Shown: positions 36,704 to 45,807 of the stretch, one piece after another | Position numbering within the stretch: position 1 is the first letter of the stretch | Layout: each line of letters begins with the position of its first letter | Assembly: GCA_029959865.1 (NCBI GenBank) | Contig: JASCPE010000002.1 | Location: 620,001 to 684,000 of the forward strand | Origin: Microbacteriaceae bacterium PS02070 | GTDB lineage: Bacteria; Actinomycetota; Actinomycetes; Actinomycetales; Microbacteriaceae | Direction: 5' to 3' | DNA: 64,000 nucleotides | The notes under the pieces: model-generated | Seen by the model: only the letters and a program-made list of their open reading frames with translations | Databases searched by the model: none | Told to the model about the DNA's origin: nothing | Made by a program: the position numbers and the translations under genes

Positions 36704-37171
36704 TCAGTCTACGAGACTCTCAAGCGCGTCCCGGTACCCGTCGAGGGGGCGGACCACCGTGGTGTCATCCGTGACGACCGACCAGCGCACCACGCCGTTC
36801 GTGTCGATCAGAAAGCTCCCGCGGCCGGCGACACCGCGCTCGGGGATGAAAACCCCATACTCCTGGGCCACCGCTCCGTGCGGCCAGAAGTCCGAGACGA
36901 GATCAAACGTGTAATCCTGCTGCTCGGCCCATGCCGCCTGCGCGAAGCCGCTATCGACCGAGATGCCGATCACGCGGACACCGGCGTCTTCGAAGACGGC
37001 GATGTTGTCGCGGATCTCGCACAGTTCGCCCTGACAGCGCCCAGAGAAGGCGAGGGGGAAGAACACAAGCACGACAGGTTGTTCCCGCCACGCGTCGGAG
37101 AGGGTGAGCTGACCGCCGCCGGTGCTGCCGAGAGTGAAATCGGGTGCCGTATCTCCCACCTGGATCGTCAT
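36704..37171 (-). CDS. AhpE-type peroxiredoxin
   Basis: 155-aa thiol peroxidase reducing hydrogen peroxide and organic peroxides. The peroxidatic site is VLVFFPLAFSGRCQGELC: the first Cys is in the position of the conserved PxxxT/SxxC motif. A second Cys follows five residues later, unlike one-Cys AhpE proteins, which often have Asp there. Upstream strands VGDTAPDFTLGSTGG and the C-terminal RGSFLIDTNGVVRWSVV are typical. It lies 7 bases from tRNA-Val and diverges from aceE. Confidence 0.88.
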   Translation of the reverse strand: MTIQVGDTAPDFTLGSTGGGQLTLSDAWREQPVVLVFFPLAFSGRCQGELCEIRDNIAVFEDAGVRVIGISVDSGFAQAAWAEQQDYTFDLVSDFWPHGAVAQEYGVFIPERGVAGRGSFLIDTNGVVRWSVVTDDTTVVRPLDGYRDALESLVD

Positions 37172-37200
37172 GTCGACATCCTGTCACGTGGGGATATCGA

Positions 37201-37206
37201 TAGGCT
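37201..37206 (+). promoter_or_regulatory. -10 box of aceE
   Basis: TAGGCT on the plus strand, 84 bases before the aceE GTG, predicting a 5' leader of about 78 bases. Confidence 0.45.
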
Positions 37207-37290
37207 GAAGGTGGCCCGGTGTGGGGCACTCCCCCGATTCCCCCGCGCACGCGGCAGACCGGCACACAACGCCAGCAAGAAAGGTCACCC

Positions 37291-40020
37291 GTGACTGTCA
37301 ACGATCAGGACCCGTACTCGCAGGACACGCTCGACAGCGATCCCGAAGAGACCAGCGAGTGGCAGGAGTCGCTCAGCCAACTTGTCGAAGCAAGGGGTGC
37401 AGGCCGCGGTCGCGAGATCATGCTGAGCCTGCTGCGCACGTCGCGCGATTTGCAGCTCAACGTGCCGCAGGTGCCCACCACCGACTACATCAACACGATC
37501 TCCATCGATAAGGAGCCTGCGTTCCCCGGTGACGAGGAACTCGAGCGCCGGTACCGTCGCTGGCTCCGGTGGAACGCCGCTGTCACGGTGCACCGCGCGC
37601 AGCGGCCCGGGATCGGGGTGGGGGGACACATCTCGACCTACGCGTCGTCCGCCTCGCTCTACGAAGTCGGGTTCAACCACTTCTTCCGCGGCCCTGACGG
37701 CGAGTCTTCGGGCGATCAGATCTTCATCCAGGGGCACGCCTCCCCCGGGATCTACGCGCGTTCGTTCCTGGAGGGTCGCCTCACGGAGGCGCAGCTGGAC
37801 GGCTTCCGCCAGGAGGCCTCCGCCGCCCCGAACGGCCTGCCCTCCTACCCGCACCCGCGTCTCATGCCGGAGTACTGGCAGTTCCCGACCGTGTCGATGG
37901 GTCTCGGCCCGATCAACGCGATCTATCAGGCGATGGCCAACAAGTACCTCACCAACCGCGGCATCAAGGACGCATCCGACTCCCACGTCTGGGCATTCCT
38001 CGGCGACGGCGAAATGGACGAGGTCGAGAGCCGCGGTCAGCTGCAGGTCGCTGCGAACGAAGGTCTGGACAACCTCACCTTCGTGATCAACTGCAACCTC
38101 CAGCGCCTGGACGGCCCCGTCCGCGGTAACGGCAAGATCATCCAGGAACTGGAGAGCTTCTTCCGCGGTGCGGGCTGGAACGTCATCAAGGTCGTCTGGG
38201 GTCGTGGCTGGGACGAACTGCTCCAGAACGACCATGACGGCGCCCTCGTCCGCCTCATGAACAGCACTCCGGACGGTGACTTCCAGACCTACCGTGCTGA
38301 AGACGGCGCGTTCATCCGTGAGCACTTCTTCGGTCGCGACGAGCGCACCGCGGCTCTCGTGAAGGACTGGAGCGACGAGGAGATCTGGGGCAAGCTCCGA
38401 CGCGGTGGCCTGGACTACCAGAAGGTCTACGCGGCCTACAAGACCGCCGTGGAGCACAAGGGCCAGCCGACCGTCATCCTCGCGAAGACCATCAAGGGCT
38501 ACGGCCTCGGGCACCACTTCGAGGGCCGCAACGCGACCCACCAGATGAAGAAGATGACTCTCGAGGACCTCAAGCAGTTCCGCGATGCAATGCGCATCCC
38601 GATCACGAACGAGCAGCTCGAGGAGAACCCCTACCTCCCGCCGTACTACAACCCGGGACCGGACGACGAGACCATCAAGTACATGGTCGAGCGGCGTCGC
38701 TCACTCGGTGGCTTCCTGCCGCAGCGTTCCGCGACACACGTGCCGCTGTCGCTGCCGGACGCGAAGGCGTACGCCGCCGCGAAGAAGGGCTCAGGTACGC
38801 AGGAGATCGCCACCACCATGGCGTTCGTGCGCCTCCTCAAAGATCTGCTCCGCTCGAAGGACTTCGGTCACCGCATCGTGCCGATCATTCCCGACGAGGC
38901 CCGCACCTTCGGCATGGACGCGTACTTCCCGACGGCAAAGATCTACAACCCGCACGGTCAGAACTACACGTCGGTCGACCGCGATCTGCTCCTTGCCTAC
39001 AAGGAGAGCCCCCAGGGCCAGATCCTGCACGTCGGCATCAACGAAGCAGGAGCCGTCGCGGCCTTCACCGCGACCGGTACCTCCTACGCGACGCACGGCG
39101 AGCCGCTCATCCCGGTCTACGTCTTCTACTCGATGTTCGGGTTCCAGCGCACCGGTGACGCCCAGTGGGCCGCCGGAGACCAGATGGCGCGCGGCTTCGT
39201 GATCGGCGCCACCGCGGGCCGAACCACTCTGACGGGAGAAGGTCTCCAGCACGCGGACGGTCACTCGCCGCTCCTTGCCACGACAAACCCAGCGACAATT
39301 TCGTATGACCCCGCCTACGGTTACGAGATCGCTCACATCGTCAACGCGGGTCTCGAGCGCATGTACGGCGGTGAGCACCCCGACCCCAACGTCATGTACT
39401 ACCTCACGGTGTACAACGAGCCGCTCGTTCAGCCGGCTGAGCCTGAGGACGTTGATGCCGAGGGCATCGTCCGGGGAATCCACCGCGTCTCCGTCGGCGA
39501 CGCGGACGGACCGCGCACGCAGCTCTTCGCCTCCGGTGTGGGACTGCCCTGGGCGCTCGAGGCCCAGCAGCTCCTCAAGGATGATTGGGGCGTTGCTGCG
39601 GATGTCTGGTCGGTCACCAGCTGGAGCGAGTTGGCACGCGACGGAATCGCCGTGGACAAGCACAACTTCCTCCACCCCGAGGAAGAGCCGCAGGTTCCGT
39701 ACCTCACGAAGAAGCTGGAAGGCGTCGAGGGCCCCGTGGTGGCCGTCAGCGACTTCATGACCGCGGTGCAGGAGCAGATTCGCCCCTGGGTCCCCGGCAG
39801 CTTCGCTGCTTTGGGCGCCGACGGATTCGGCTTCTCCGACACGCGGGCTGCCGCGCGCCGCTTCTTCAAGATCGACGGACCGTCGGTCGTGGTGCGCGCG
39901 CTGCAGTCGCTCGCCGCGGAAGGCAAGGTCGACAAGAGCGTGGCCGCTCAAGCGATCGAGAAGTACAAGCTTTTCGACGTGAACGCGGGCACCAGCGGCA
40001 ACGCCGGCGGAGAGAGCTGA
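37291..40020 (+). CDS. aceE: Pyruvate dehydrogenase E1, homodimeric type
   Basis: 909-aa thiamine-diphosphate enzyme that decarboxylates pyruvate and passes acetyl to lipoyl-E2. The TPP/Mg motif is [20 protein letters not shown] continuing to [10 protein letters not shown]. The N-terminus ([20 protein letters not shown]) is the usual E2-binding segment, and [20 protein letters not shown] and [19 protein letters not shown] are family hallmarks. The GTG at 37291 is chosen because [11 protein letters not shown] matches the family start; it has an AAAGG upstream. Its E2 and E3 partners are at 18.4 and 17 kb. The following genes use its acetyl-CoA product. Confidence 0.96.
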   Translation: MTVNDQDPYSQDTLDSDPEETSEWQESLSQLVEARGAGRGREIMLSLLRTSRDLQLNVPQVPTTDYINTISIDKEPAFPGDEELERRYRRWLRWNAAVTVHRAQRPGIGVGGHISTYASSASLYEVGFNHFFRGPDGESSGDQIFIQGHASPGIYARSFLEGRLTEAQLDGFRQEASAAPNGLPSYPHPRLMPEYWQFPTVSMGLGPINAIYQAMANKYLTNRGIKDASDSHVWAFLGDGEMDEVESRGQLQVAANEGLDNLTFVINCNLQRLDGPVRGNGKIIQELESFFRGAGWNVIKVVWGRGWDELLQNDHDGALVRLMNSTPDGDFQTYRAEDGAFIREHFFGRDERTAALVKDWSDEEIWGKLRRGGLDYQKVYAAYKTAVEHKGQPTVILAKTIKGYGLGHHFEGRNATHQMKKMTLEDLKQFRDAMRIPITNEQLEENPYLPPYYNPGPDDETIKYMVERRRSLGGFLPQRSATHVPLSLPDAKAYAAAKKGSGTQEIATTMAFVRLLKDLLRSKDFGHRIVPIIPDEARTFGMDAYFPTAKIYNPHGQNYTSVDRDLLLAYKESPQGQILHVGINEAGAVAAFTATGTSYATHGEPLIPVYVFYSMFGFQRTGDAQWAAGDQMARGFVIGATAGRTTLTGEGLQHADGHSPLLATTNPATISYDPAYGYEIAHIVNAGLERMYGGEHPDPNVMYYLTVYNEPLVQPAEPEDVDAEGIVRGIHRVSVGDADGPRTQLFASGVGLPWALEAQQLLKDDWGVAADVWSVTSWSELARDGIAVDKHNFLHPEEEPQVPYLTKKLEGVEGPVVAVSDFMTAVQEQIRPWVPGSFAALGADGFGFSDTRAAARRFFKIDGPSVVVRALQSLAAEGKVDKSVAAQAIEKYKLFDVNAGTSGNAGGES

Positions 40021-40027
40021 CCCACGA

Positions 40028-41233
40028 ATGACCGACGAGGCAACGCTGCCTGACAAAGCGGAGACGCTTGCGTGGCTGCGTCGTGTCTCGGGCGATCTGG
40101 CCACGGCAACGATCAAGCGACTGGAGTCGTCGTTGCCGTGGTACGCGGACATGCCGCCTGCGCGTCGCTCCGCGGTGGGGTTGGTCGCGCAGGCCGGGAT
40201 CTCCTCATTCATCGACTGGTACGACGACCCGAATGCAACTCCGTGGATCGCGGCGGATATCTTCGCCGCAGCTCCTCGCGAGCTGCTCCGCAGCGTCAGC
40301 CTCACACAGACGTTGCAACTGATCCGAGTCACCGTCGCCGTGACGGAGGAGCGGGTCGCGGGGCGTCGAGATGACCTCCGCGAGAGCATGCTGCTCTACT
40401 CGCGGGAGGTGGCGTTTGCTGCGGCCGACGTTTACGCCCGTGCGGCGGAGGCGCGTGGCCTGTGGGACGCTCGCCTGGAAGCCCTCGTCGTGGACTCCAT
40501 TCTCACCGGCGAGGCGGACGAAGAGCTCCCTAGCCGCATCGCTGCTCTCGGGTGGCACGGCCACGGTGAGGTCGCTGTGCTCGTCGGCACGACTCCCCCG
40601 CAGTTCGACGTCGACCAGTTCCGTCGGATCGCACGCAAGCTCGGCGTCGATGTGCTTATCGGGGTCCAGGGGTCACGCCTGGTCCTCGTGATCGGGCGCG
40701 CGACGACCGAGGTGCCGCCCGAAGGTGAGCTGAGCTTCACCGAGATCGCGAACCACTTCGAGGCCGCATTCGGTCCGGGCCATCTCGTGCTCGGACCGGC
40801 CGTGAACGCCCTGGTTGAGGCGAGCCAGAGTGCACGCGCCGCGTTGGCAGGCTTCGCCGTCGCCAGCGCGTGGCGTAACGCACCTCGTCCCGTCGAGGCC
40901 GACGACCTCCTCCCCGAGCGTGCCCTGGCAGGCGACGCCGTCGCGAAGGCGACCCTCGTCGACCGGATCTACCGTCCGCTGCAGGCGCATTCGACCGACC
41001 TCGTCCTCACCCTCTGGGCCTACCTCGACAACGGGCGCTCGCTCGAGGCCACGGCGCGGGAGCTGTTCGTGCACCCGAACACGGTCCGATACCGGCTCAA
41101 GCGCGTCTCGGACGTCATCGGGTGGGATGCCACGGGGCCGCGCGAGGCGCTCATTCTTCAGACCGCGCTGATCCTCGGATCGATCGGCAGCGAGGTCTCG
41201 CGCCGCCGCAGCACGCAGGCGCGGCGTTCCTGA
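40028..41233 (+). CDS. PucR-family regulator, FasR-like (fatty-acid synthesis)
   Basis: 401-aa transcription factor. The central GGDEF-related PucR part (SRIAALGWHGHGEVAVLVGT to LVLVIGRATTEVPP) is followed by a C-terminal helix-turn-helix (SLEATARELFVHPNTVRYRL). The start is 7 bases after the aceE stop. Streptomyces FasR, a similar regulator encoded directly before fabD, activates the fab operon; the same position here makes that role likely. An inverted repeat in the gap before fabD could be its site. Confidence 0.88.
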   Translation: MTDEATLPDKAETLAWLRRVSGDLATATIKRLESSLPWYADMPPARRSAVGLVAQAGISSFIDWYDDPNATPWIAADIFAAAPRELLRSVSLTQTLQLIRVTVAVTEERVAGRRDDLRESMLLYSREVAFAAADVYARAAEARGLWDARLEALVVDSILTGEADEELPSRIAALGWHGHGEVAVLVGTTPPQFDVDQFRRIARKLGVDVLIGVQGSRLVLVIGRATTEVPPEGELSFTEIANHFEAAFGPGHLVLGPAVNALVEASQSARAALAGFAVASAWRNAPRPVEADDLLPERALAGDAVAKATLVDRIYRPLQAHSTDLVLTLWAYLDNGRSLEATARELFVHPNTVRYRLKRVSDVIGWDATGPREALILQTALILGSIGSEVSRRRSTQARRS

Positions 41234-41244
41234 CGCTGTGCGGC

Positions 41245-41275
41245 GCGCACAAAGCATCTCCGGTTTCTTGTGCGC
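41245..41275 (+). promoter_or_regulatory. Inverted repeat before fabD (possible FasR site or hairpin)
   Basis: GCGCACAA (41245-41252) is repeated inverted as TTGTGCGC (41268-41275), 15 bases apart, in the 80-base gap between the PucR gene and fabD. The second arm is also part of the palindrome TGTGCGCACA. Confidence 0.45.
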
Positions 41276-41319
41276 ACATATCCAACGAGTGCATCCACAT
41301 TGTTGGCAGGATGGAGGAC

Positions 41320-42240
41320 GTGATCGTCGCCGTCTTCCCCGGTCAGGGCTCGCAAACCTCCGGATTCCTCGCCCCCTGGCTCGAGCTCGACGGAGTTCGT
41401 GCCCGTCTGGAGCGCTATTCCGAGGCGTCCGGGATTGACCTGATCGCCGCGGGCACCGAGTGGGACGCGGAGCAGATCCGCGACACCCGCGTCGCGCAGC
41501 CGCTCATCGTCGCAGCCTCACTTGTGTCCTGGCATGCGCTCGTCGACTCGGGTGCGCCCCTTTCCGGAGGGGTCGCCGGCCATTCCGTCGGTGAGATCGC
41601 GGCGCTCGTTGCCGCGGGTGTCCTCACCGACGACGAAGGAATGCGGCTGGTCGGCATTCGCGGTGCCGCGATGGCCGAAGCGGCAGGCATCGTGGAGACC
41701 GGCATGAGCGCCGTCATCGGGGGCGACGAGCAGAACGTCCTGACGACACTTGAGCGATTCGACCTCACCGCCGCCAACCACAACGGCGGTGGTCAGATCG
41801 TCGCCGCGGGAACACTCGATGCGCTCCAGGCACTTGCCGCAGAACCGCCTGCCAGCACGCGGGTGATCCCGTTGAAGGTCGCCGGCGCCTTCCATACCTC
41901 ATTCATGGAACCCGCCATCGCGGCCCTCGCTGATGCGGCAGCTCTCATTGAGCCACAGGATCCCGCGCTCACGCTCTGGACCAATCACGACGGATCCGTC
42001 GTCACAGACGGCGACGAGGCGCTGCGGCTCCTCGTGGGCCAGGTCGCCTCCCCGGTGCGATGGGATCTGAACATGGCGTCGTTCGCCGACGCCGGTGTGA
42101 CAGGCATCATCGAACTCGCCCCGGCGGGAACGCTCGTCGGCCTCGCGAAGCGCTCGTTGCGCGGGGTGCCCAGCGTCGCCGTCAAGACTCCCGATGACGT
42201 CGCCGCAGCGACCGAACTTCTCACAGGAGCATCCGAATGA
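41320..42240 (+). CDS. fabD: Malonyl-CoA:ACP transacylase
   Basis: 306 aa; moves malonyl from CoA to ACP. The N-terminus is VIVAVFPGQGSQTSGFLAP, the nucleophile elbow is GHSVGEIAALVAAG (Ser in GHSxG), and VAGAFHTSFMEPA carries the second catalytic His. GTG at 41320 fits the family start and has AGGA upstream; an ATG three codons earlier (41311) is the alternative. The stop overlaps fabH (ATGA). Confidence 0.94.
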   Translation: MIVAVFPGQGSQTSGFLAPWLELDGVRARLERYSEASGIDLIAAGTEWDAEQIRDTRVAQPLIVAASLVSWHALVDSGAPLSGGVAGHSVGEIAALVAAGVLTDDEGMRLVGIRGAAMAEAAGIVETGMSAVIGGDEQNVLTTLERFDLTAANHNGGGQIVAAGTLDALQALAAEPPASTRVIPLKVAGAFHTSFMEPAIAALADAAALIEPQDPALTLWTNHDGSVVTDGDEALRLLVGQVASPVRWDLNMASFADAGVTGIIELAPAGTLVGLAKRSLRGVPSVAVKTPDDVAAATELLTGASE

Positions 42241-43238
42241 CCGCGACGATCAGTCAACCCACGGGCCCCGCCCACACGCGCATCTACTCCTACGGTGCCG
42301 CGCGTGGTGAGAACAGTGTCCCCAACGATGACCTCGTCGGACCGATCGATTCCAGCGACGAGTGGATCCGTCAGCGCACCGGGATCATCACCCGCACGCG
42401 AGCGGTCGCCGACACGACGGCGATCGACCTCGCCGCGGACGCCGCGGCTGAGGCAATCGAGCGCTCTGGCGTCGATCCCGCCGAGATCGACGCGGTGATC
42501 GTCGCGACCATTTCGAACCCGAAGCAGACCCCCTCGGTCTCGGCGATCGTGGCGGACCGCGTCGGCGTCAATCCTGCTGCGGCATATGACATCAACGCGG
42601 CGTGTGCTGGTTTCGCGTACGGCGTCGCGCAAGCTGACGCGCTCGTGCGCGCAGGAACGGCGCGGCATGTTGTCGTCGTCGGTGCGGAAAAGCTCAGCGA
42701 CATCGTCGACCCGACCGACCGCTCCATCTCCTTTCTCCTCGGGGACGGCGCGGGCGCGGCGGTCGTCGGTCCGAGCGACACTCCGGGCATCGGGCCTACC
42801 GTGTGGGGATCGGACGGCTCAAAGGCCGGCGCCGTGGGGATGAACCACACGCTTGTGGAGTTCCGCGACGGAAGGTCGGAGTGGCCGACGCTCCGGCAGG
42901 AGGGGCAGACGGTGTTCCGCTGGGCTGTCTGGGAGATGGCCAAGGTTGCTCAGCAGGCGCTGGACGCCGCCGGGATCACCGCAGCTGACCTGGCTGCCTT
43001 CCTCCCCCATCAAGCGAACATGCGCATCATCGACGAGCTGGCCAAGAAGCTCGGCCTGCCCGAGAGCGTCGTGATCGCTCGCGATATCGCGACGACCGGC
43101 AACACATCGGCAGCGTCGGTTCCGCTTGCGGCCCACCGCGTCTTGGAGGAGCACCCGGAGGTCAGCGGCGGGCTCGCGCTGCAGATCGGGTTCGGCGCCG
43201 GACTGGTCTTCGGCGCGCAGGTCGTGGTGCTCCCGTAG
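42237..43238 (+). CDS. fabH: 3-oxoacyl-ACP synthase III
   Basis: 333-aa thiolase-fold enzyme that primes fatty-acid synthesis by condensing acyl-CoA with malonyl-ACP. The catalytic triad is visible: Cys in YDINAACAGFAYGV, His in LPHQANMRIID and Asn in GNTSAASVPLA. Actinobacterial FabH normally prefers branched primers; that specificity cannot be read from sequence here. Confidence 0.94.
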   Translation: MTATISQPTGPAHTRIYSYGAARGENSVPNDDLVGPIDSSDEWIRQRTGIITRTRAVADTTAIDLAADAAAEAIERSGVDPAEIDAVIVATISNPKQTPSVSAIVADRVGVNPAAAYDINAACAGFAYGVAQADALVRAGTARHVVVVGAEKLSDIVDPTDRSISFLLGDGAGAAVVGPSDTPGIGPTVWGSDGSKAGAVGMNHTLVEFRDGRSEWPTLRQEGQTVFRWAVWEMAKVAQQALDAAGITAADLAAFLPHQANMRIIDELAKKLGLPESVVIARDIATTGNTSAASVPLAAHRVLEEHPEVSGGLALQIGFGAGLVFGAQVVVLP

Positions 43239-43254
43239 CGCGACCCCCCACACC

Positions 43255-43260
43255 TAAACT
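43255..43260 (+). promoter_or_regulatory. Possible internal promoter before acpP
   Basis: TAAACT, 48 bases before acpP. A short GC-rich hairpin (43266-43283, TCGGCC...GGCCGA) lies in the predicted leader. It could raise ACP expression above that of the other fab genes. Confidence 0.35.
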
Positions 43261-43307
43261 GAACTTCGGCCCGCCCGGGCCGACGATCTGAACAACAAGG
43301 AGAGATC

Positions 43308-43556
43308 ATGGCACTCACCACCGAAGAGGTCCTCGCCGGACTCGCCGAGCTCGTCACCGACGAGACGGGAATCGCATCCGAGGAGGTCCAGGCGGACAAG
43401 TCCTTCACGGACGACCTCGACATCGACTCGATCTCGATGATGACGATCGTCGTCAACGCCGAAGAGAAGTTCGGTGTCACGATTCCGGACGAAGAGGTCA
43501 AGAACCTCAAGACCGTGGGCGACGCCGTCAGCTTCATCACGACCAACCAGGAGTGA
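43308..43556 (+). CDS. acpP: Acyl carrier protein
   Basis: 82-aa acidic four-helix protein carrying the growing acyl chain on 4'-phosphopantetheine. The attachment serine is in DDLDIDSISMMTIVVNAEE (D-S-I/L motif). AAGGAG precedes the ATG. It sits between fabH and fabF. Confidence 0.96.
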   Translation: MALTTEEVLAGLAELVTDETGIASEEVQADKSFTDDLDIDSISMMTIVVNAEEKFGVTIPDEEVKNLKTVGDAVSFITTNQE

Positions 43557-43587
43557 GCACAGACTCCTCGACTCATAGGACCACTCA

Positions 43588-44826
43588 ATGAGCACACCGC
43601 GTATTGTCGTCACCGGAATCGGTGCCACCACGCCCATCGGGGGAACCGCCCCGGCGAGCTGGGAAGCGCTCCTTTCCGGCGCCTCGGGAGCACGCACGCT
43701 CGAGCACGACTGGGTCGAGGAGTACCAGCTCCCGGTGAAGTTCGCCGCTGAGGCGCTCGTACGACCCGAGGAGGTCCTCGAGCGCCCGGTTGCGAAGCGG
43801 CTTGACCCCTCCTCACAGTTCGCATTGATCGCGGCCCAGGAGGCCTGGGCCGACGCCGGTGCGCCAGACGTCGAGTCCGAGCGGCTCGGCGTCGATTTCG
43901 CGACCGGCATCGGCGGTGTATGGACCCTCCTGGACGCATGGGACACCCTGCGTGAGAAGGGGCCGCGCCGGGTCCTGCCGATGACGGTGCCGATGCTGAT
44001 GCCCAATGCAGCGGCGGGAAACCTCTCGCTTCACTTTGGTGCCCGCGCATTCGCGCGCACCGTCGCAAGTGCGTGCGCGTCAAGCACGGAGTCGATCGTG
44101 TCTGCGGTCGAGCACCTGCGCGATGGACTCGCCGATGTCGTCATCGCCGGCGGCACCGAATCGGCGATCCACCCGATCACGGTTGCGTCGTTCTCGTCGA
44201 TGCAGGCACTTTCGCGGCGCAATGACTCCCCCGAGACGGCATCGCGGCCCGGCAATATCGACCGTGATGGCTTCGTCATGGGTGAAGGAGCTGCAGCGCT
44301 CGTCCTCGAGACGGAAGAGCACGCCAAGGCGCGCGGAGCGCGGATCTATGCCTACGTCGTGGGCGGCGGCGTCACCGCCGATTCGTACCACATCACCGCG
44401 AACGACCCGGCGGGTGCGGGCGCCGCGCGAGCGGTCCGGCTCGCGTTGGAGGCGGCTGACGCGTCACCGGACGATGTCACGCACATCAACGCACATGCGA
44501 CATCTACCCCGGTCGGCGACCCGAACGAGTACGTGGCTCTGCATCACGTCTTCGGCGACCGGGTGCAGGAGATCCCCGTGTCGGCGACGAAGGCATCCAC
44601 CGGGCACCTGCTCGGTGGCACAGGCGCCTTGGAGGCGGTCTTCACGATCCTCGCGTTGCGCGATCGCGTCGCGCCGCCGACGATCAACCTCACCAACCCC
44701 GACCCGGCCGTTCCGTTCCGCCTCTCCGGCGAGCCCACGCCGCTCGGCGCGGGTGATCAGCTGGCGATCAGCAACTCGTTCGGCTTCGGCGGACACAACG
44801 CCGTCGTTGCCTTCGCGACTGCCTAG
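43588..44826 (+). CDS. fabF: 3-oxoacyl-ACP synthase II
   Basis: 412-aa elongating condensing enzyme. The Cys-His-His triad is in TVASACASSTESI, INAHATSTPVGDPNEY and TKASTGHLLGGTGALEAVF; the C-terminus has ISNSFGFGGHNAVVAF. It completes the fab cluster; a strong hairpin follows. Confidence 0.95.
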   Translation: MSTPRIVVTGIGATTPIGGTAPASWEALLSGASGARTLEHDWVEEYQLPVKFAAEALVRPEEVLERPVAKRLDPSSQFALIAAQEAWADAGAPDVESERLGVDFATGIGGVWTLLDAWDTLREKGPRRVLPMTVPMLMPNAAAGNLSLHFGARAFARTVASACASSTESIVSAVEHLRDGLADVVIAGGTESAIHPITVASFSSMQALSRRNDSPETASRPGNIDRDGFVMGEGAAALVLETEEHAKARGARIYAYVVGGGVTADSYHITANDPAGAGAARAVRLALEAADASPDDVTHINAHATSTPVGDPNEYVALHHVFGDRVQEIPVSATKASTGHLLGGTGALEAVFTILALRDRVAPPTINLTNPDPAVPFRLSGEPTPLGAGDQLAISNSFGFGGHNAVVAFATA

Positions 44827-44851
44827 TCACGCAGCGGCACGCGAAACCTCA

Positions 44852-44882
44852 GACGCCCCCCGGGAAGCCACCGGGGGGCGTC
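44852..44882 (+). terminator. Strong hairpin after fabF
   Basis: GACGCCCCCCGG (44852-44863) pairs perfectly with CCGGGGGGCGTC (44871-44882) around a 7-base loop, 25 bases past the fabF stop. No T-run, but it lies between convergent fabF and DUF3145 and probably ends both. Confidence 0.8.
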
Positions 44883-44978
44883 GTGTCGTCTCGGGCGGAG
44901 CGGATCGTGCTCCCGAGCGCCGGGGATGATCACCGACGCCGGTACGAACGCCCCGCTCCACCCGAAGTCTTCATGGCC

Positions 44979-45482
44979 TCAGCCGACCTTGTGCAGCCAC
45001 ACCACGGCGGCATCGTCACTCGCGTGCCGGAACGGCTCGAGCTCGGTGTCCCAGGCGGTGCCGAGTGCGACGTCGAGCTCGCGCTGCAACTCAAAGGCGT
45101 CACCGGCCGCGATCTCCATCGCGTAGCGGATGCGATCTTCGCCGATGACCGTGTTGCCCGCGGCATCCAGTTGGGCGTAGTGGATACCGAGGTCCGGGGT
45201 GTGCATCCAGCGGCCGCCGTCACTGCGGGGCGTGGGATCCTCGGTCACCTCGAAGCGCAGGTGCTCCCAGCCGCGGATCGCGGTTGCCAGAGCGGCCCCG
45301 GTGCCGCTCGGACCTTCCCAGTAGAACTCGGTGCGACGGCTACCGCCGAGGACAGGTTGGTCCTGCCACTCGAAGTTCACGGCGCGCTGAAGGACGCGAC
45401 CGATCGCCCACTCCAAGTGCGGGCATAGTGCTCGTGGCGCGGAGTGAATGAAGATCACTCCACGCGCGTGTGGTGTTGCCAT
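44979..45482 (-). CDS. DUF3145 family protein
   Basis: 167-aa soluble protein of unknown function, conserved in actinobacteria. It starts ARGVIFIHSAPRALCPHLEW, with a central YWEGPSGTGAALATAIRGWE and a C-terminal ELDVALGTAWDTELEPFRHA, all as in the family. The ATG has GGAGAGATGG upstream. A good promoter with a palindrome over its -35 lies upstream. Confidence 0.88.
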   Translation of the reverse strand: MATPHARGVIFIHSAPRALCPHLEWAIGRVLQRAVNFEWQDQPVLGGSRRTEFYWEGPSGTGAALATAIRGWEHLRFEVTEDPTPRSDGGRWMHTPDLGIHYAQLDAAGNTVIGEDRIRYAMEIAAGDAFELQRELDVALGTAWDTELEPFRHASDDAAVVWLHKVG

Positions 45483-45560
45483 CCATCTCTCCGTTCATCA
45501 GGTACGTCTTCCCCTACGACCTGCAACGAGATGTCTGGCGTGCTGTGTGGTTGTGGGCCC

Positions 45561-45590
45561 ATTATGACCCATTTCCCACGCGAATGACAA
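45561..45590 (-). promoter_or_regulatory. Promoter of the DUF3145 gene
   Basis: Minus-strand -35 TTGTCA (45590 to 45585) and -10 CATAAT (45566 to 45561) with an 18-base spacer, about 80 bases before the ATG. This is among the best sigma-70-type promoters in the window. Confidence 0.6.
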
Positions 45591-45601
45591 CACTGTCATT
45601 C
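45582..45601 (-). repeat. Palindrome overlapping the -35 of DUF3145
   Basis: GAATGACA (45582-45589) and TGTCATTC (45594-45601) are perfect inverted 8-base arms with a 4-base centre. The position over the -35 suggests a repressor site. Confidence 0.55.
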
Positions 45602-45606
45602 ACATT

Positions 45607-45679
45607 CCGCGAGACTGCACGCCCGTCTCGAAACAGCGTGCAAATACCGCGGTCTCGCCACGGGCGTGCAGTCTCGCGG
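45607..45679. repeat. Long inverted repeat between tRNA-Met and DUF3145
   Basis: Two perfect 20-base inverted arms (45607-45626, beginning CCGCGAGACTGC, and 45660-45679) flank a 33-base spacer. The six-base word GTCTCG or its complement occurs four times inside. It lies 14 bases past the 3' end of tRNA-Met, so a role as a terminator is possible, but the size suggests a mobile or repeat-family element. Confidence 0.75.
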
Positions 45680-45692
45680 GTTGGGTGATCGG

Positions 45693-45766
45693 TAGGGCGG
45701 GTGGGACTTGAACCCACGATCGTCGGGTTATGAGCCCGCTGCCTTAACCAGCTTGGCCACCGCCCC
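45693..45766 (-). tRNA. tRNA-Met (anticodon CAT)
   Basis: 74-nt cloverleaf. Acceptor GGGGCGG pairs with CCGCCCT; the D arm contains AAGCTGGTTAAGGC; the anticodon loop is CTCATAA; the T arm is GTGGGTTCAAGTCCCAC. Three G-C pairs next to the anticodon (GGG/CCC) resemble initiator tRNA, but the D arm does not and 1-72 is G-T, so elongator Met or lysidine-modified Ile remain possible. Confidence 0.9.
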
Positions 45767-45807
45767 CTACTGCCGAAAAGTCTATCGGCGCACTCGGAGA
45801 CTGATGC

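Noticed and set aside
38791..40389. A 532-codon minus-strand open frame opposite aceE
   Set aside because: Antisense shadow crossing an obvious gene boundary.
45693..45766. Initiator tRNA-fMet
   Set aside because: The GGG/CCC anticodon stem fits, but the D arm and the paired 1-72 position do not, so only tRNA-Met(CAT) is claimed.
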